In this document: positions 31,401 to 42,216 of the stretch, one piece after another | Layout of the letters: each line of letters begins with the position of its first letter | How positions within the stretch are numbered: the stretch's first letter is position 1 | Translations under genes and position numbers: made by a program | Assembly: GCA_023614405.1 (NCBI GenBank) | Contig: CM042686.1 | Span: 468,566,740-468,630,739, forward strand | Length of the DNA stretch: 64,000 nucleotides | Direction: 5' to 3' | Source: Avena insularis | Lineage: Eukaryota > Streptophyta > Magnoliopsida > Poales > Poaceae | The notes under the pieces: generated by a model | Seen by the model: the letters and a program-made list of their open reading frames with translations, nothing else | The model's database searches: none | What the model was told of the DNA's origin: nothing

Positions 31401-34118
31401 CATGTGTGTTCTTTTTACTAACAACAACCAGTGTCATTGCATGTGTGTTCTTTTCACATACCACATATGGATCCACCAGTGTCATTGCACGTGTGCTCTT
31501 TTCACAATCCACCTATGGATCCACCAGTGTCATTGCATGTGTGTTCTTTTTACTAACAACAACCAGAGTCATTGCATGTGTGTTCTTTTCACGTACCACA
31601 TATGGATCCACTAGTGTCATTGCATGTGTGTTCTTTTCACAATCCACCTCTAGATCCACCAGTGTCATTGCGTGTGTGCTCTTTTTACTAACTACAACCA
31701 GAGTCATTGCATGTGAGTTCTCTTCAGAGACCACACATGGATCCACCAGTGTCATTGCATGTGTGTTCTTTTTACTAACAACAACCAGTGTCCTTGAAAT
31801 GTGTGTTGTCTTTAGAGACCACACATGGATCCACCAGTGTCATTGAATGTGTGTTCTTGTTACTAACAACAACCATAGTTATTGCATGTGGGTTCTGTTC
31901 AAATACCACATATGGATCTACCAGTGTCATTGCATGTGTGTTCTTTTCACAATCCACCAATCGATCCACGAGTGTCATTGCATGTGTGCTCTTTTTACTA
32001 AGAACAACCAGAGTCATTGCATGTGTGTTCTCTTCAGAGACCACACATGGATCCACCTGTGTCATTGCATGTGTGTTCATTTTACTATCAACAACAAAAG
32101 TCATTGAAATGTGTGTTCTCTTTAGAGACCACAGATGGATCCACCCGTGTCATTGCATGTGTGTTCTTTTTATTAACAACAACCAGAGTGATTGCGTGTG
32201 TGTTCTTTTCACATACCACATATGGATCCACCAGTGTCATTGCATGTGTGCTCTTTTCACAATCCACCTATGGATCCACCAGTGACATTGCATGTGTGTT
32301 CTTTTTTACTAACAACAACTAGAGTCATTCCATGTGTGTTCTTTTCACATACCACATATGGATCCACTAGTGTCATTGCATGTGTGTTATTTTCACAATC
32401 CACCTATGGATCCACCAGTGTCATTGCATGTGTGATCTTTTTACTAACAACAACCAGAGTCATTGCATGTGTGTTCTCTTCAGAGACCACACATGGATCC
32501 ACCAGTGTCATTGCATGTGTGTTATTTTTACTAACAACAACCAGTGTCATTGAAATGTTTGTTCTCTTCAGAGACCACACATGGATCTCCAGTGTCATTT
32601 CATGTGTGTTCTTGTTACTAACAACAACCAGAGTCATTGCATGTGTGTTCTTTTCACATACCACATATGGATCCACCAGTGTCATTGCATGTGTGTTCAT
32701 TTCACAATCCACCTATGGATCCACCAGTGTCATTGCATGTGTGCTCTTTTTACTAACAACAACCAGAGTCATTGCATATGTGTTCTCTTCAGAGACCACA
32801 CATGGATCCACCTATGTCATTGCATGTGTGTTCTTTTTACTAACAACAACCAAAGTCATTGAAATGTGTGTTCTCTTTAGAGACCACACATGGATCCACC
32901 AGTGTCATTGCATGTGTGTTCTTTTTACTAACAACAACCAGTGTCATTGCATGTGTGTTCTTTTCACATACCACATATGGATCCACCTGTGTCATTCCAT
33001 GTGTGCTCTTTTCACAATCCACCTATGGATCCACCAGTGTCATTGCATGTGTGTTCTTTTTACTAACAACAACCAGAGTCATTGCATGTGTGTTCTTTTC
33101 ACATACCACATATGGATCCACTAGTTTCATTGCATGTGTGTTCTTTTCACAATACAGCTCTAGATCCACCAGTGTCATTGCGTGTGTGCTCTTTTTACTA
33201 ACTACAACCAGAGTCATTGCATGTGAGTTCTCTTCAGAGACCACACATGGATCCACCAGTGTCATTGCATGTGTATTCTTTTTACTAACAACAACCAGTG
33301 TCCTTGAAATGTGTGTTCTCTTTAGAGACCACACATGGATCCACCAGTGTCATTGAATGTGTGTTCTTGTTACTAACAACAACCATAGTTATTGCATGTG
33401 GGTTCTGTTCACATACCACATATGGATCTACCAGTGTCATTGCATGTGTGTTCTTTTCACAATCCACCAATCGATCCACGAGTGTCACTGCATGTGTGCT
33501 CTTTTTACTAAGAACAACCAGAGTCATTGCATGTGTGTTCTCTTCAGAGACCACACATGGATCCACCTGTGTAATTGCATGTGTGTTCTTTTTACTATCA
33601 ACAACAAAAGTCATTGAAATGTGTGTTCTCTTTAGAGACCACACATGGATCCACCTGTGTCATTGCATGTGTGTTCTTTTTATTAACAACAACCAGAGTG
33701 ATTGCATGTGTGTTCTTTTCACATACCACATATGGATCCACCAGTGTCATTGCATGTGCGCTCTTTTCACAATCCACCTATGGATCCACCAGTGACATTG
33801 CATGTGTGTTCTTTTTTACTAACAACAACTAGAGTCATTCCATGTGTGTTCTTTTCACATACCACATATGGATCCACTAGTGTCATTGCATGTGTGTTAT
33901 TTTCACAATCCACCTATGGATCCACCAGTGTCATTGCATGTGTGATGTGTTTACTAACAACAACCAGAGTCATTGCATGTGTGTTCTCTTCAGAGACCAC
34001 ACATGGATCCACCCGTGTCATTGGATGTGTGTTATTTTTACTAACAACAACTAGTGTCATTGTAATGTTTGTTCTCTTCAGAGACCACACATGGATCTAC
34101 TAGTGTCATTGCATGTGT
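22445..34118 (+). repeat. Higher-order repeat series of 2.2, 1.9 and then ~1.5 kb
   Basis: A marker subunit (GAAATGTTTGTTCTCTTCAG followed by ATGGATCTC) begins at 22526, 24752, 26625, 28134, 29547, 31042 and 32552. A decayed form starting GTAATG is at 34062. The spacings are 2226, 1873, 1509, 1413, 1495, 1510 and 1510. The last five units share the same ordered modules, including the AAAGTCATTGAAATG, CCTTGAAATG and CATAGTTATTGCATGTGGG subunits. The 1,413-bp unit lacks about two subunits at a visible junction near 28508 (TTTACTAATCCACC). The final unit is interrupted by the retrotransposon. Confidence 0.82.
34114..34118 (+). repeat. Target site duplication, left copy (TGTGT)
   Basis: The five bases before the LTR start are TGTGT, identical to the five bases after the last LTR (46755-46759). 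Both lie inside the TTGCATGTGTGTTC core of a subunit. This fits integrase-mediated insertion of the whole composite element into the array. Confidence 0.9.
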
Positions 34119-34499
34119 TGTCACATCCCAAGATTTTCCAAATTGTGTAATACAATTCAAATGTATTGACCCTTGTGGCTGTAACTTGTAATGTTGCAGG
34201 TTTGATTGATTTTAGTGAAGATTGATTGATTAGGATTACAAAGTCTACAACCAACATCTGCCTGTGGCACTTTGAAGATAAAGGACCCCATGCTTATAGT
34301 TATTCCGCTGCAATGTATTGTAATAGCCTAATGAGCTATGTATTGATGTAATAAAATTATGTTATTCCTGGTTGTAAAGTTATATTATGACCTTTGTTTC
34401 TTTATATTACATCTAAACTGTGGATGCTAGCTATTGATCCAGGGACTAGCATTGTAAACACAGGGGGGCTCAATCTTATTAAAGGTTGGGGTCCCTACA
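34119..34499 (+). repeat. LTR1, internally deleted to 381 bp
   Basis: It keeps the LTR start (TGTCACATCCCAAGATTTTC) and jumps after about 34 bases to the last ~350 bases (AATACAATTCAAATG onward). The missing part corresponds to about 36130-40266 of LTR2, roughly 4.14 kb, and 381 plus that length gives the LTR2 length. The join lies in a three-base overlap (AAT), with two mismatched bases just before it. The LTR end reads GGTTGGGGTCCCTACA. Confidence 0.9.
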
Positions 34500-34502
34500 G
34501 AA

Positions 34503-34514
34503 TGGTATCAGAGC
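34503..34514 (+). other. Primer binding site (initiator-Met tRNA), internal 1
   Basis: TGGTATCAGAGC lies three bases after the end of LTR1. It is the standard plant primer site complementary to the 3' end of initiator methionine tRNA, where minus-strand DNA synthesis starts. Confidence 0.92.
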
Positions 34515-35220
34515 ATTGTGTTGCCTGTAGGATTTGTAACCCTAGGATTGGACAAAAAACCCTTAGAAAAATAGGAATTGTTTTATTCCAAAAACTTATT
34601 TACAAAAACAATCTTGTAAACTCTTTCCTCACTCATTTTGGTTTCAACTCTACTTCTCTTCTACTTCAACTTGATGGAAAAGCCTAACCTTTGACCAAAG
34701 ACTTCACCATGTGCAAAGGACTTCTTCAACTTCATCAACTCTAATGACTTCAACTTCTTCAACTCTAATGACTTCAACATCTTCAGCATTTTCACCAAGG
34801 ACTTCTAACTTGGATATTACTAAGGACTACAAGTGAAAACAAGGAAATCTTGCTCAAGACTTGAAGACTAAGGAAACACAACTTAGAAGAAGCCATGATC
34901 ACCTTTGAAGTTTTGCAACCAAGAGTTTTTCCCAAGGAAACCATGACCTCATGAAAAGAAGAATCAACCAAGAAGGATGGAAGGATTTCAAGTGAACCAT
35001 ATAGATGGACCACCATATTTAGTTAATCAAACCCACCAACTTATGTGGTGTAACAAAAGTATTTTTGGTTGCCTACAAATGTGTTGCACCTTTGTTGATT
35101 GAGTGGAGTGTTGGTTTGTGATTGCTTGCACATTGCTTGTGTGTTTTGTGATGTGTGTGATTAGAAATATTTCCTTAGAAAAATCTTTTGCCTATTCTAA
35201 TCCCAATCCAACCCAAACAG
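34515..35220 (+). other. Leader of internal domain 1 (no gene seen)
   Basis: This untranslated leader lies between the primer site and the gag-like start codon. It contains two near-identical 24-bp direct repeats at 34735-34758 and 34759-34782 (TCAACTCTAATGACTTCAAC) in a CTTCAAC-rich tract. At 35131-35150 there is a TG-rich stretch, CATTGCTTGTGTGTTTTGTG, that loosely resembles the satellite core. I see no coding region in it. The same leader is present at 40632-41337. Confidence 0.6.
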
Positions 35221-35907
35221 ATGACTTCTCCAAGAAACTCCAACATCAAGGATGGTAACAACAACAACCAAGAGGACAACATGAGAGAACTCATAGCAAC
35301 CCAAAACCAGTTGAGCCAAGAGACAACTCAGCTTTTAGCCAACAACAATGGATTAGACCCAGCCATACAAAGGATTTTGAAACTTCAATCCCAACTGTTG
35401 CAAGGATTGGTTACTCAAATGATCAACATGAGAGAAAACTTTTCCCAAGGAGCTAATGACAACAAGGATGACAAAGATGTTAATCTAGAAGGAACCCAAG
35501 CTAGCAATACTTTTGGATACAAGGAACATGCATCCAAGGAACATGAAGATCAATGCCCCAAGAAGAGAGAAAGATATCCCACCTATGAAGAACATGAACT
35601 AGAAGAACTCCTAGCTTTGGAGAGACCCAAAAAGAAGAAGAAGAAATGCCCCAACACTAGCAAGAAGGATATTACACAAGTGCAATGTTTCAAATGCAAA
35701 GAGATGGGACATTATGCCAATGAATGCCCAGAAAAGAAGATGGACCAAATAAACAAACAAGAGGCAATGACACCAAAGGAAAAGAAAGATATCATCCAAT
35801 TGATATGTTACAATTGCAAGAACCCAGGACACTATGCAAGCAACTGTCCAGAAAAGATGAAGAACAAGTTGATCAAGCCTATGGAGAAACTCAACCTTGG
35901 CTCATGA
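35221..35907 (+). CDS. Gag-like protein with two CCHC zinc knuckles (retrotransposon, truncated)
   Basis: The reading frame encodes 228 residues from the ATG at 35221; an open stretch upstream of it has no ATG. The N-terminal part (about 1-75) is rich in Asn, Gln and Leu and may form a helix or coiled coil (TQNQLSQETTQLL, RILKLQSQLLQGLV). An acidic and Lys-rich region follows (80-150, with a KKKKKK run). There are two CX2CX4HX4C knuckles, at C156/C159/H164/C169 and C196/C199/H204/C209. Such knuckles bind RNA in nucleocapsid proteins. A third knuckle follows the TGA stop in the same frame (35908-35985), with the stop in place of its first Cys and Phe in place of its last. No capsid domain of usual length is evident, so the protein is much shorter than a normal gypsy Gag. 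It may be a non-functional relic. Confidence 0.75.
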   Translation: MTSPRNSNIKDGNNNNQEDNMRELIATQNQLSQETTQLLANNNGLDPAIQRILKLQSQLLQGLVTQMINMRENFSQGANDNKDDKDVNLEGTQASNTFGYKEHASKEHEDQCPKKRERYPTYEEHELEELLALERPKKKKKKCPNTSKKDITQVQCFKCKEMGHYANECPEKKMDQINKQEAMTPKEKKDIIQLICYNCKNPGHYASNCPEKMKNKLIKPMEKLNLGS

Positions 35908-36080
35908 GTCAAGTGTGGAAACAAAGGACACTATGCAGAAGTTTTCCCAAGGAAGTTTCATCAAGATTCCAAGCAAGCCAAGATGTAGTTAGTTGGAAAA
36001 TGTTTTAAGGGTGGTAGTACCCTAGTTGTTTTGAACCTGCTTGTAACCCTAGCCTCCCCAAATCTCGGGACGAGATTTCT

Positions 36081-36096
36081 TTTAAGGGTGGTAGCC
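36081..36096 (+). other. Candidate polypurine tract before LTR2
   Basis: TTTAAGGGTGGTAG and then CC immediately precede the LTR start. Position and purine content fit the primer for plus-strand DNA synthesis. The same 14-mer occurs 77 bases earlier (36004-36017). The equivalent site before LTR3 is at 42201-42216. Confidence 0.6.
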
Positions 36097-37289
36097 TGTC
36101 ACATCCCAAGATTTTCCAAATCTTGTAATGTGAAAAATAAAATAAACAAAATAAATTTTGTTGAAAATCAGGGTGAAAAGAAACTTTTGTTTCTAAAAGG
36201 AGACTTGAAATCCCATCTTGAACAAACTTTGGTAGAAGTTTGAATTCAACAAAAATCCAAATCAAGGGAAATGCATTCCTCAATGAATGTATCTGGAAAT
36301 TTGAACACTAGGAAAGTAAATCAAAATCCCTAAGCCCTAATGGAAGGAAATCATTTTCCAAAGTATCTCCCAATCTATGGATTTGATCCATACCAAATTT
36401 GATCAACAAATAATCACAAAGGATCAAGAAAAGACCATAGAGATTGGTTTCACTTAGTTTGGAACCATATACAAAACTTTATGAATATAATAAGATAAGG
36501 AAATTGAATTTCCAAAGCTAATAAAGCCCTCATCTAAAATCCATACCAATTGGTGAACAAATAATCCTAAAGGGATTAAAAAGATAAACATTTAATAAAG
36601 CCAAATTAATTTTGGCCAAGCTTTTATAATAAAATATTTTGTTTTGATAAAATGAGTAAAGGATTTATTTAAATAAAATAATAAGGATTTAAATATCCAA
36701 TTTTATTTAAGTAAAGGCTTTTCCCATTTTAAATAAACACTAAAACTTATTTATTTTAAATAAGTTTTCCAAGTATTTTGATTTCTCAAAATAAAACCTA
36801 CTAAAGTGTTTTGGTTTTATTTTGGATTTCAAAATAAAGTTTTTAAATAAACAAATCCTATATGGATTATTAACTAAGGTCCATTTATTTAATTATTAAT
36901 GGAACCTAAAATAAAAGGTTATTTTGTTAATACAAGATTTCCAAATATCCTTATTTTCAAATAAAACCTACTGGTTTGGTTTTGAAAGTATTTGGATTTC
37001 AAATGGAAATTTTATTAACTAAATCAAACCCTATTTTATTAAATAACTAAAGATCCATTTTATTTAATTATTAAATGGATCCTAAAAATTAATAAAAATA
37101 TTAAATTATTTTGAGATTTGGATTATGTTGCTAAACAAAACCAAATTCAAAGTACAAAGTTGAGTGATTGTTTGAATTGTTTGAATTTGTTTAATTGTTG
37201 ATGGAATGTTTGAATAAATTGTTTGGAAATTCAAAACAGAAAATAATTAGAAAAGGAAAAAGAAATCAGACAGAAAAAAATACAGCAGC

Positions 37290-38420
37290 CCACCTTTTGG
37301 CCCAACTAGCCCAACAGCAGCCCAGTCCAGCCCACCTTCTTTTCCCCGAAGCATTCTTTTCTCACCCAGATTCTGACCCGCAAAGACAATGACTGGTGGA
37401 CCCAAACCCCTCTCCTTTTCTATCACTGACGAGACGACCCCACCTCCTCTTATTTTTTCTGAACCGCTTTTCTTCACTGAAGAAACCCGCCGAGGCTGAC
37501 AAGTGGACCCCGTTCCCTTCCCTTTCCCACTAACCAGAGGACCCCACCGCCACCTCCTTCTTCTTCCCCGCGCGACCCTGTCTCCCCCAGACTTTGCTGC
37601 CGTTGCTGCCATTCAAGCCGCGATCAATTCGCTGTAAAGCCGTGCATTAAACCTCGCAGCGATCACACCCATTTAAACGCCAGGGCATCCTCTCTCGTTC
37701 CCCTCTGTCTCCTCCCCCAAGCTCGCCTCCAGGCCGCCCCAATTTCTCTCTGTACCACTGCTACTCCGACGACCCTCCGCGAGCGATTTCGACCAGCCAA
37801 CGTTACCCCGAGCCTCCAGCGCCTTACGCTTCCCCACTCTCAGGCGCATCTGCCAGTGCATCAAACTCGCCCGCGAGTGCCCTGCAGGCTCGCCAACGAC
37901 GACGACCACCATCGCCACCGTCTGCCTCCGCTCCGACGAACCCCACCGGTGAGACCAGACTTCCCCTTCACCTCCCTGTGATGCACACATGCTCGCCTCC
38001 ATCTTGCGAACCTAACGGTACAATCTGCTGGTCTTAGGGCGTCCTCTATCCTCATCATCGACCGTGGACAGAGCCGTCCGTCGCCGTCCTCTACTCCGGC
38101 GAGGAATCACGACTGAACCAGTGCGCCCCTCGACGAGATACGGCCACGTTGAGCTTCCCCAAGCGTCTGCAAACTCGGTGAGCCTCCCCTTTTCCTCTCT
38201 CGCTTCCTGCACCGCCGGCAACGCCACCGCCAGACCGCCCGGTAGCCGTGGCCAGCTCCTTTTAGGTCGGCAGCGGCCGTTGAATCTTGAGATCCATCGG
38301 CGCTACGATAGTTTCACTTAACGCCGAAAGACGCTACCTAAGCCACACGATCGATCCTTGATCTGATTCGCTGCAGCGATCGATCCGATCCGGCTTGCGC
38401 GACGACCAAGCGTCTGTCGT
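37290..38420 (+). other. GC-rich island inside LTR2 (counterpart at about 43410-44560 in LTR3)
   Basis: This 1.1-kb zone has pyrimidine-rich and CpG-rich sequence (CAGCCCAGTCCAGCCCACC, TTTCTCTCTCGTTCCCC-like tracts). It looks like a cereal promoter, 5' leader or first-exon region and contrasts with the AT-rich LTR on both sides. Frames are open on both strands but not conserved between LTR2 and LTR3. It may be the LTR promoter and leader region, or captured host sequence. Neither is shown by the sequence alone. Confidence 0.5.
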
Positions 38421-40466
38421 GTCATCCTTACCGATGATTTATTTAAACAGATTTGAAAAGCAGTTGTTGCAAACTTCAAACCCTTGTATCTTTGAATCCA
38501 CACGTCCAAAAATTACAAATTTTATGTCGTTGGATTCAGGAGAACAAGCCCTAACCAACCCTGCCCTTAGTTTAGCAAATAGTATTTGTTAGATTGGTTG
38601 ATTATGCAGAAACATTTGATTGCTTGTTTAGATTAGAAAAATTGTTTAAAAATGAATTTAAGGTTAAAACCTTTGCAAAATGGTTTGTTGTGACCTTACT
38701 GACCCTAGGAACCAACCTATGTCTTGGAAAATAATTTTTGTAAAGGTTTAGAATGGATTAATTAGTTTAGTCCATTTCTAGCCAAACAAAACTATTGTTT
38801 TGTTTATGAAAATGTTTTTGTAAAGAAAACTTTGAGAAAATGGTTTAGACCAAACCTACTGACCCAAACACCAAGTTTTGCAATAGCAACTCATTTGGTG
38901 AACCCTATAGGTTAGTGCCTTAGTAAAAATATTTCTACACCACATGGAATGACACTTTGTTTTGAAAATGGTTTTATAGTGAAACCTTTTGCAAATGACT
39001 TAGCCACTTTACAAAATGACCAATACGTGTGCCCAAATGTCTATGACCCACTAGGAACCACTTTTTCAAACAAAACAAAGCTTGGCATGCTTGCATGCAT
39101 TTCTTTGACTTTGTCATTTTTTTTGTGTTGTTTTGCTTGATTGGTAGATTGAGTTTGTGCCTTGCTTGATTGATTTGTAGTGACTTGAAGAGTGTGATTA
39201 TTGCAAGGACAAGGAGTGAACCTATACCCTCTACCAAAAAGGCAAGTGATGCTTCATATCTTTTGTCCCATTATTTTCACTATGCATTAGTGTTTTTGCT
39301 AAGTAAAACTTGCATGGATTTTGTTTTGCTAAGTATAGACCTTGCTATAGTAGCACCTAGTAGATGAAACCTTAGTGGAAATCTTCCTAAGTTAAGAATC
39401 CTATTACTATCAAGCTTAGCCTAGCTAATAGAAAACATGGGTGGAAAATATATTCATACTATGAAAAATCTCTAAGTCTGAGGACTTATGTTTTGTTTAA
39501 TAAAACAACTAAATTAATGAATCACCTGGGTGGAATGGGACTTGCTTGGTGGTTTTTGGTTGAGTGGTTCACAAGGCCCATGTTTATGGTTTACCTTAGT
39601 GTATCTCACTTGTGGATGGCCACCCAGGAAACAAAGAGATTTGAGATGTCAAATGTTGAGAAGCTTCAAGTGCAACCACTTGGCAATATGGGCTCTGCCA
39701 TGATCATATAGGTTGCAAGAACTTAGCCATATGGACAGTTGGTGGTAGTGTTTGATAGATTGGAACGCGTCCATGATGGTCTAAGGAAAAGCTTCTGAAG
39801 GATCTTGTCTTGGGAAACCAAGTCTTGTGGGGAAGGTGCACCACCTCTGCAGAGTGTAAAACCTAAGTACTTAGCCATGTCCCTGGTAAAGGACAATTTG
39901 AGCATCAAGACATGGAAGCAATCAAGAATCTCATCATTCCAATTTCTAAAGTAAAACTTGTGGGTGAACAAGGGTTGTGTGAATTCTTCAATCTTTGATG
40001 GAGAGATGGCTTGGTACAAGGATCTTGAAATCTTAGATTGGGAAAAATGATTTTGCCAAGCACTTAAGTCATTGATTGGTAGATGCCTTGGAAAGGATCT
40101 TCAGTCTTTGATTGATAGATGTCTTGGGAAAGTTTTTGCCAAAAAAAAACTTAGTATTTTCAAAATGATAGGGAAAAATCGATTTTGAGCAATGCAAGCC
40201 TCAACTCCACTTAGCCAAATGCATATAGATGATAGACTCCACTATACTACCAAAGTATCACTTGCCAATACAATTCAAATGTATTGACCCTTGTGGCTGT
40301 AACTTGTAATGTTGCAAGTTTGATTGATTTTAGTGAAGATTGATTGATTAGGATTACAAAGTCTACAACCAACATACACTGTGGCACTTTGAAGATGAAG
40401 GACCCCATGCTTATAGTTATTCCGCTGCAATGTATTGTAATAGCCTAATGAGCTATGTATTGATGT

Positions 40467-40473
40467 AATAAAA
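40467..40473 (+). promoter_or_regulatory. Candidate polyadenylation signal in the LTR 3' part
   Basis: AATAAAA lies about 145 bases before the LTR end, in a block kept in all LTR copies here (also 46605-46611 in LTR3 and near 249-255 at the window start). Its position would suit an R/U5 poly(A) signal, but the motif is short and AT-rich. Confidence 0.3.
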
Positions 40474-40616
40474 TTATGTTATTCCTGGTTGTAAAGTTAT
40501 ATTATGACCTTTGTTTCTTGATATTACATCTAAACTGTGGATGCTAGCTATTGATCCAGGGACTAGCATTGTAAACACAGGGGGGCTCAATCTTATTAAA
40601 GGTTGGGGACCCTACA

Positions 40617-42216
40617 GAATGGTATCAGAGCATTGTGTTGCCTGTAGGATTTGTAACCCTAGGATTGGACAAAAAACCCTTAGAAAAATAGGAATTGTTT
40701 TATTCCAAAAACTTATTTACAAAAACAATATTGTAAACTCTTTCCTCAATCATTTTGGTTTCAACTCTACTTCTCTTCTACTTCAACTTGATGGAAAAGC
40801 CTACCCTTTGACCAAAGACTTCACCATGTGCAAAGGACTTCTTCAACTTCATCAACTCTAATGACTTCAACTTCTTCAACTCTAATGACTTCAACATCTT
40901 CAGCATTTTCACCAAGGACTTCTAACTTGGATATTACTAAGGACTACAAGTGAAAACAAGGAAATCTTGCTCAAGACTTGAAGACTAAGGAAACACAACT
41001 TAGAAGAAGCCATGATCACCTTTGAAGTTTTGCAACCAAGAGTTTTTCCCAAGGAAACCATGACCTCATGAAAAGAAGAATCAACCAAGAAGGATGGAAG
41101 GATTTCAAGTGAACCATATAGATGGACCACCATATTTAGTTAATCAAACCCACCAACTTATGTGGTGTAACAAAAGTATTTTTGGTTGCCTACAAATGTG
41201 TTGCACCTTTGTTGATTGAGTGGAGTGTTGGTTTGTGATTGCTTGCACATTGCTTGTGTGTTTTGTGATGTGTGTGATTAGAAATATTTCCTTAGAAAAA
41301 TCTTTTGCCTATTCTAATCCCAATCCAACCCAAACAGATGACTTCTCCAAGAAACTCCAACATCAAGGATGGTAACAACAACAACAACCAAGAGGACAAC
41401 ATGAGAGAACTCATAGCAACCCAAAACCAGTTGAGCCAAGAGACAACTCAGCTTTTAGCCAACAACAATGGATTAGACCCAGCCATACAAAGGATTTTGA
41501 AACTTCAATCCCAACTGTTGCAAGGATTGGTTACTCAAATGATCAACATGAGAGAAAACTTTTCCCAAGGAGCTAATGACAACAAGGATGACAAAGATGT
41601 TAATCTAGAAGGAACCCAAGCTAGCAATACTTTTGGATACAAGGAACATGCATCCAAGGAACATGAAGATCAATACCCCAAGAAGAGAGAAAGATCTCCC
41701 ACCTATGAAGAACATGAACTAGAAGAACTCCTAGCTTTGGAGAGACCCGAAAAGAAGAAGAAGAAATGCCCCAACACTAGCAAGAAGGATATTACACAAG
41801 TGTAATGTTTCAAATGCAAAGAGATGGGACATTATGCCAATGAATGCCCAGAAAAGAAGATGGACAAAATAAACAAACAAGAGGCAATGACACCAAAGGA
41901 AAAGAAAGATATCAGCCAATTGATATGTTACAATTGCAAGAACCCAGGACACTATGCAAGCAACTGTCCAGAAAAGATGAAGAACAAGTTGATCAAGCCT
42001 ATGGAGAAACTCAACCTTGGCTCATGAGTCAAGTGTGGAAACAAAGGACACTATGCAGAAGCTTTCCCAAGGAAGTTTCATCAAGATTCCAAGCAAGCCA
42101 AGATGTAGTTAGTTGGAAAAAAATTTAAGGGTGGTAGTACCCTAGTTGTTTTGAACCTGCTTGTAACCCTAGCCTCCCCAAATCTCGGGACGAGATTTCT
42201 TTTAAGGGTGGTAGCC
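40617..42216 (+). mobile_element. Internal domain 2 of the composite element
   Basis: It is nearly identical to internal domain 1 and has the same layout: primer site TGGTATCAGAGC at 40620-40631, leader, gag-like frame, a GGGACGAGATTTC block and a purine-rich tract. One visible length change is an extra AAC in the Asn run near 41379. The close match and the LTR shared with internal 1 point to an unequal exchange between LTRs, not two separate insertions. Confidence 0.9.
41338..42027 (+). pseudogene. Gag-like frame of internal 2, with an extra stop
   Basis: This is the counterpart of the frame at 35221-35907, starting at the ATG at 41338. A TAA at 41803-41805, where the other copy has CAA, ends the protein after 155 residues, just before the first zinc knuckle, so both knuckles are lost. 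The downstream frame still encodes the two CX2CX4HX4C motifs up to the TGA at 42025-42027 that both copies share. Third-knuckle remnants follow, with Phe in place of the last Cys. One Asn codon is added in the N-terminal Asn run. The copy cannot make the nucleocapsid-like part without readthrough. Confidence 0.85.

Larger units (their letters stand above)
399..34118 (+). repeat. Satellite-like tandem array, left part (48/39/49-bp subunits)
   Basis: The stretch is built without a break from short subunits sharing the core GTGTCATTGCATGTGTG. Five tails recur. Type A (48 bp) ends in TTCACATACCACATATGGATCCACCA-like sequence. Type B (48 bp) carries CACAATCCACCTATGG. Type C (39 bp) carries TTTTTACTAACAACAACCA and has no GGATCC. 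Type D (48 bp) carries TCTTCAGAGACCACACATGG. Type E (49 bp) is like D, but its core reads TTGAAATG instead of TTGCATG. A-B-C trimers of 135 bp are the commonest local order. A recurrent A variant (CATAAGG for CATATGG, for example near 6598, 7314, 10980 and 13347) marks particular blocks. From 12.8 to 15.9 kb the same modules occur in mosaic order. I did not recognise the family as a named cereal satellite. No gene is supported here. Confidence 0.97.
36097..40616 (+). repeat. LTR2, full length (4,520 bp)
   Basis: It runs from TGTCACATCC to CCCTACA and is followed by a second primer site. It has three compositional zones: AT-rich to about 37290, GC-rich from about 37290 to 38420, and AT-rich again to the end. 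It lies in the middle of the composite and serves as right LTR to internal 1 and left LTR to internal 2. Outside a few GC-rich patches it is nearly identical to LTR3. Its open frames differ between LTR copies and show no recognisable domain, so I call no gene. Confidence 0.93.

Noticed and set aside
399..34118. CRISPR-like array of regular short repeats
   Set aside because: Repeats are contiguous and the variable tails recur as a few fixed types, not unique spacers. The surroundings are plant retrotransposons.
34792..35016. Minus-strand open frame in the leader of internal 1, kept identically in internal 2
   Set aside because: Identity only reflects the recent tandem duplication. It has no domain and opposes the direction of the element.
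37195..38592. Several open frames on both strands in the GC-rich island of LTR2 (and in LTR3)
   Set aside because: They break or shift between the two LTR copies, have no recognisable domain, and are expected from GC-rich sequence that is poor in stop codons.
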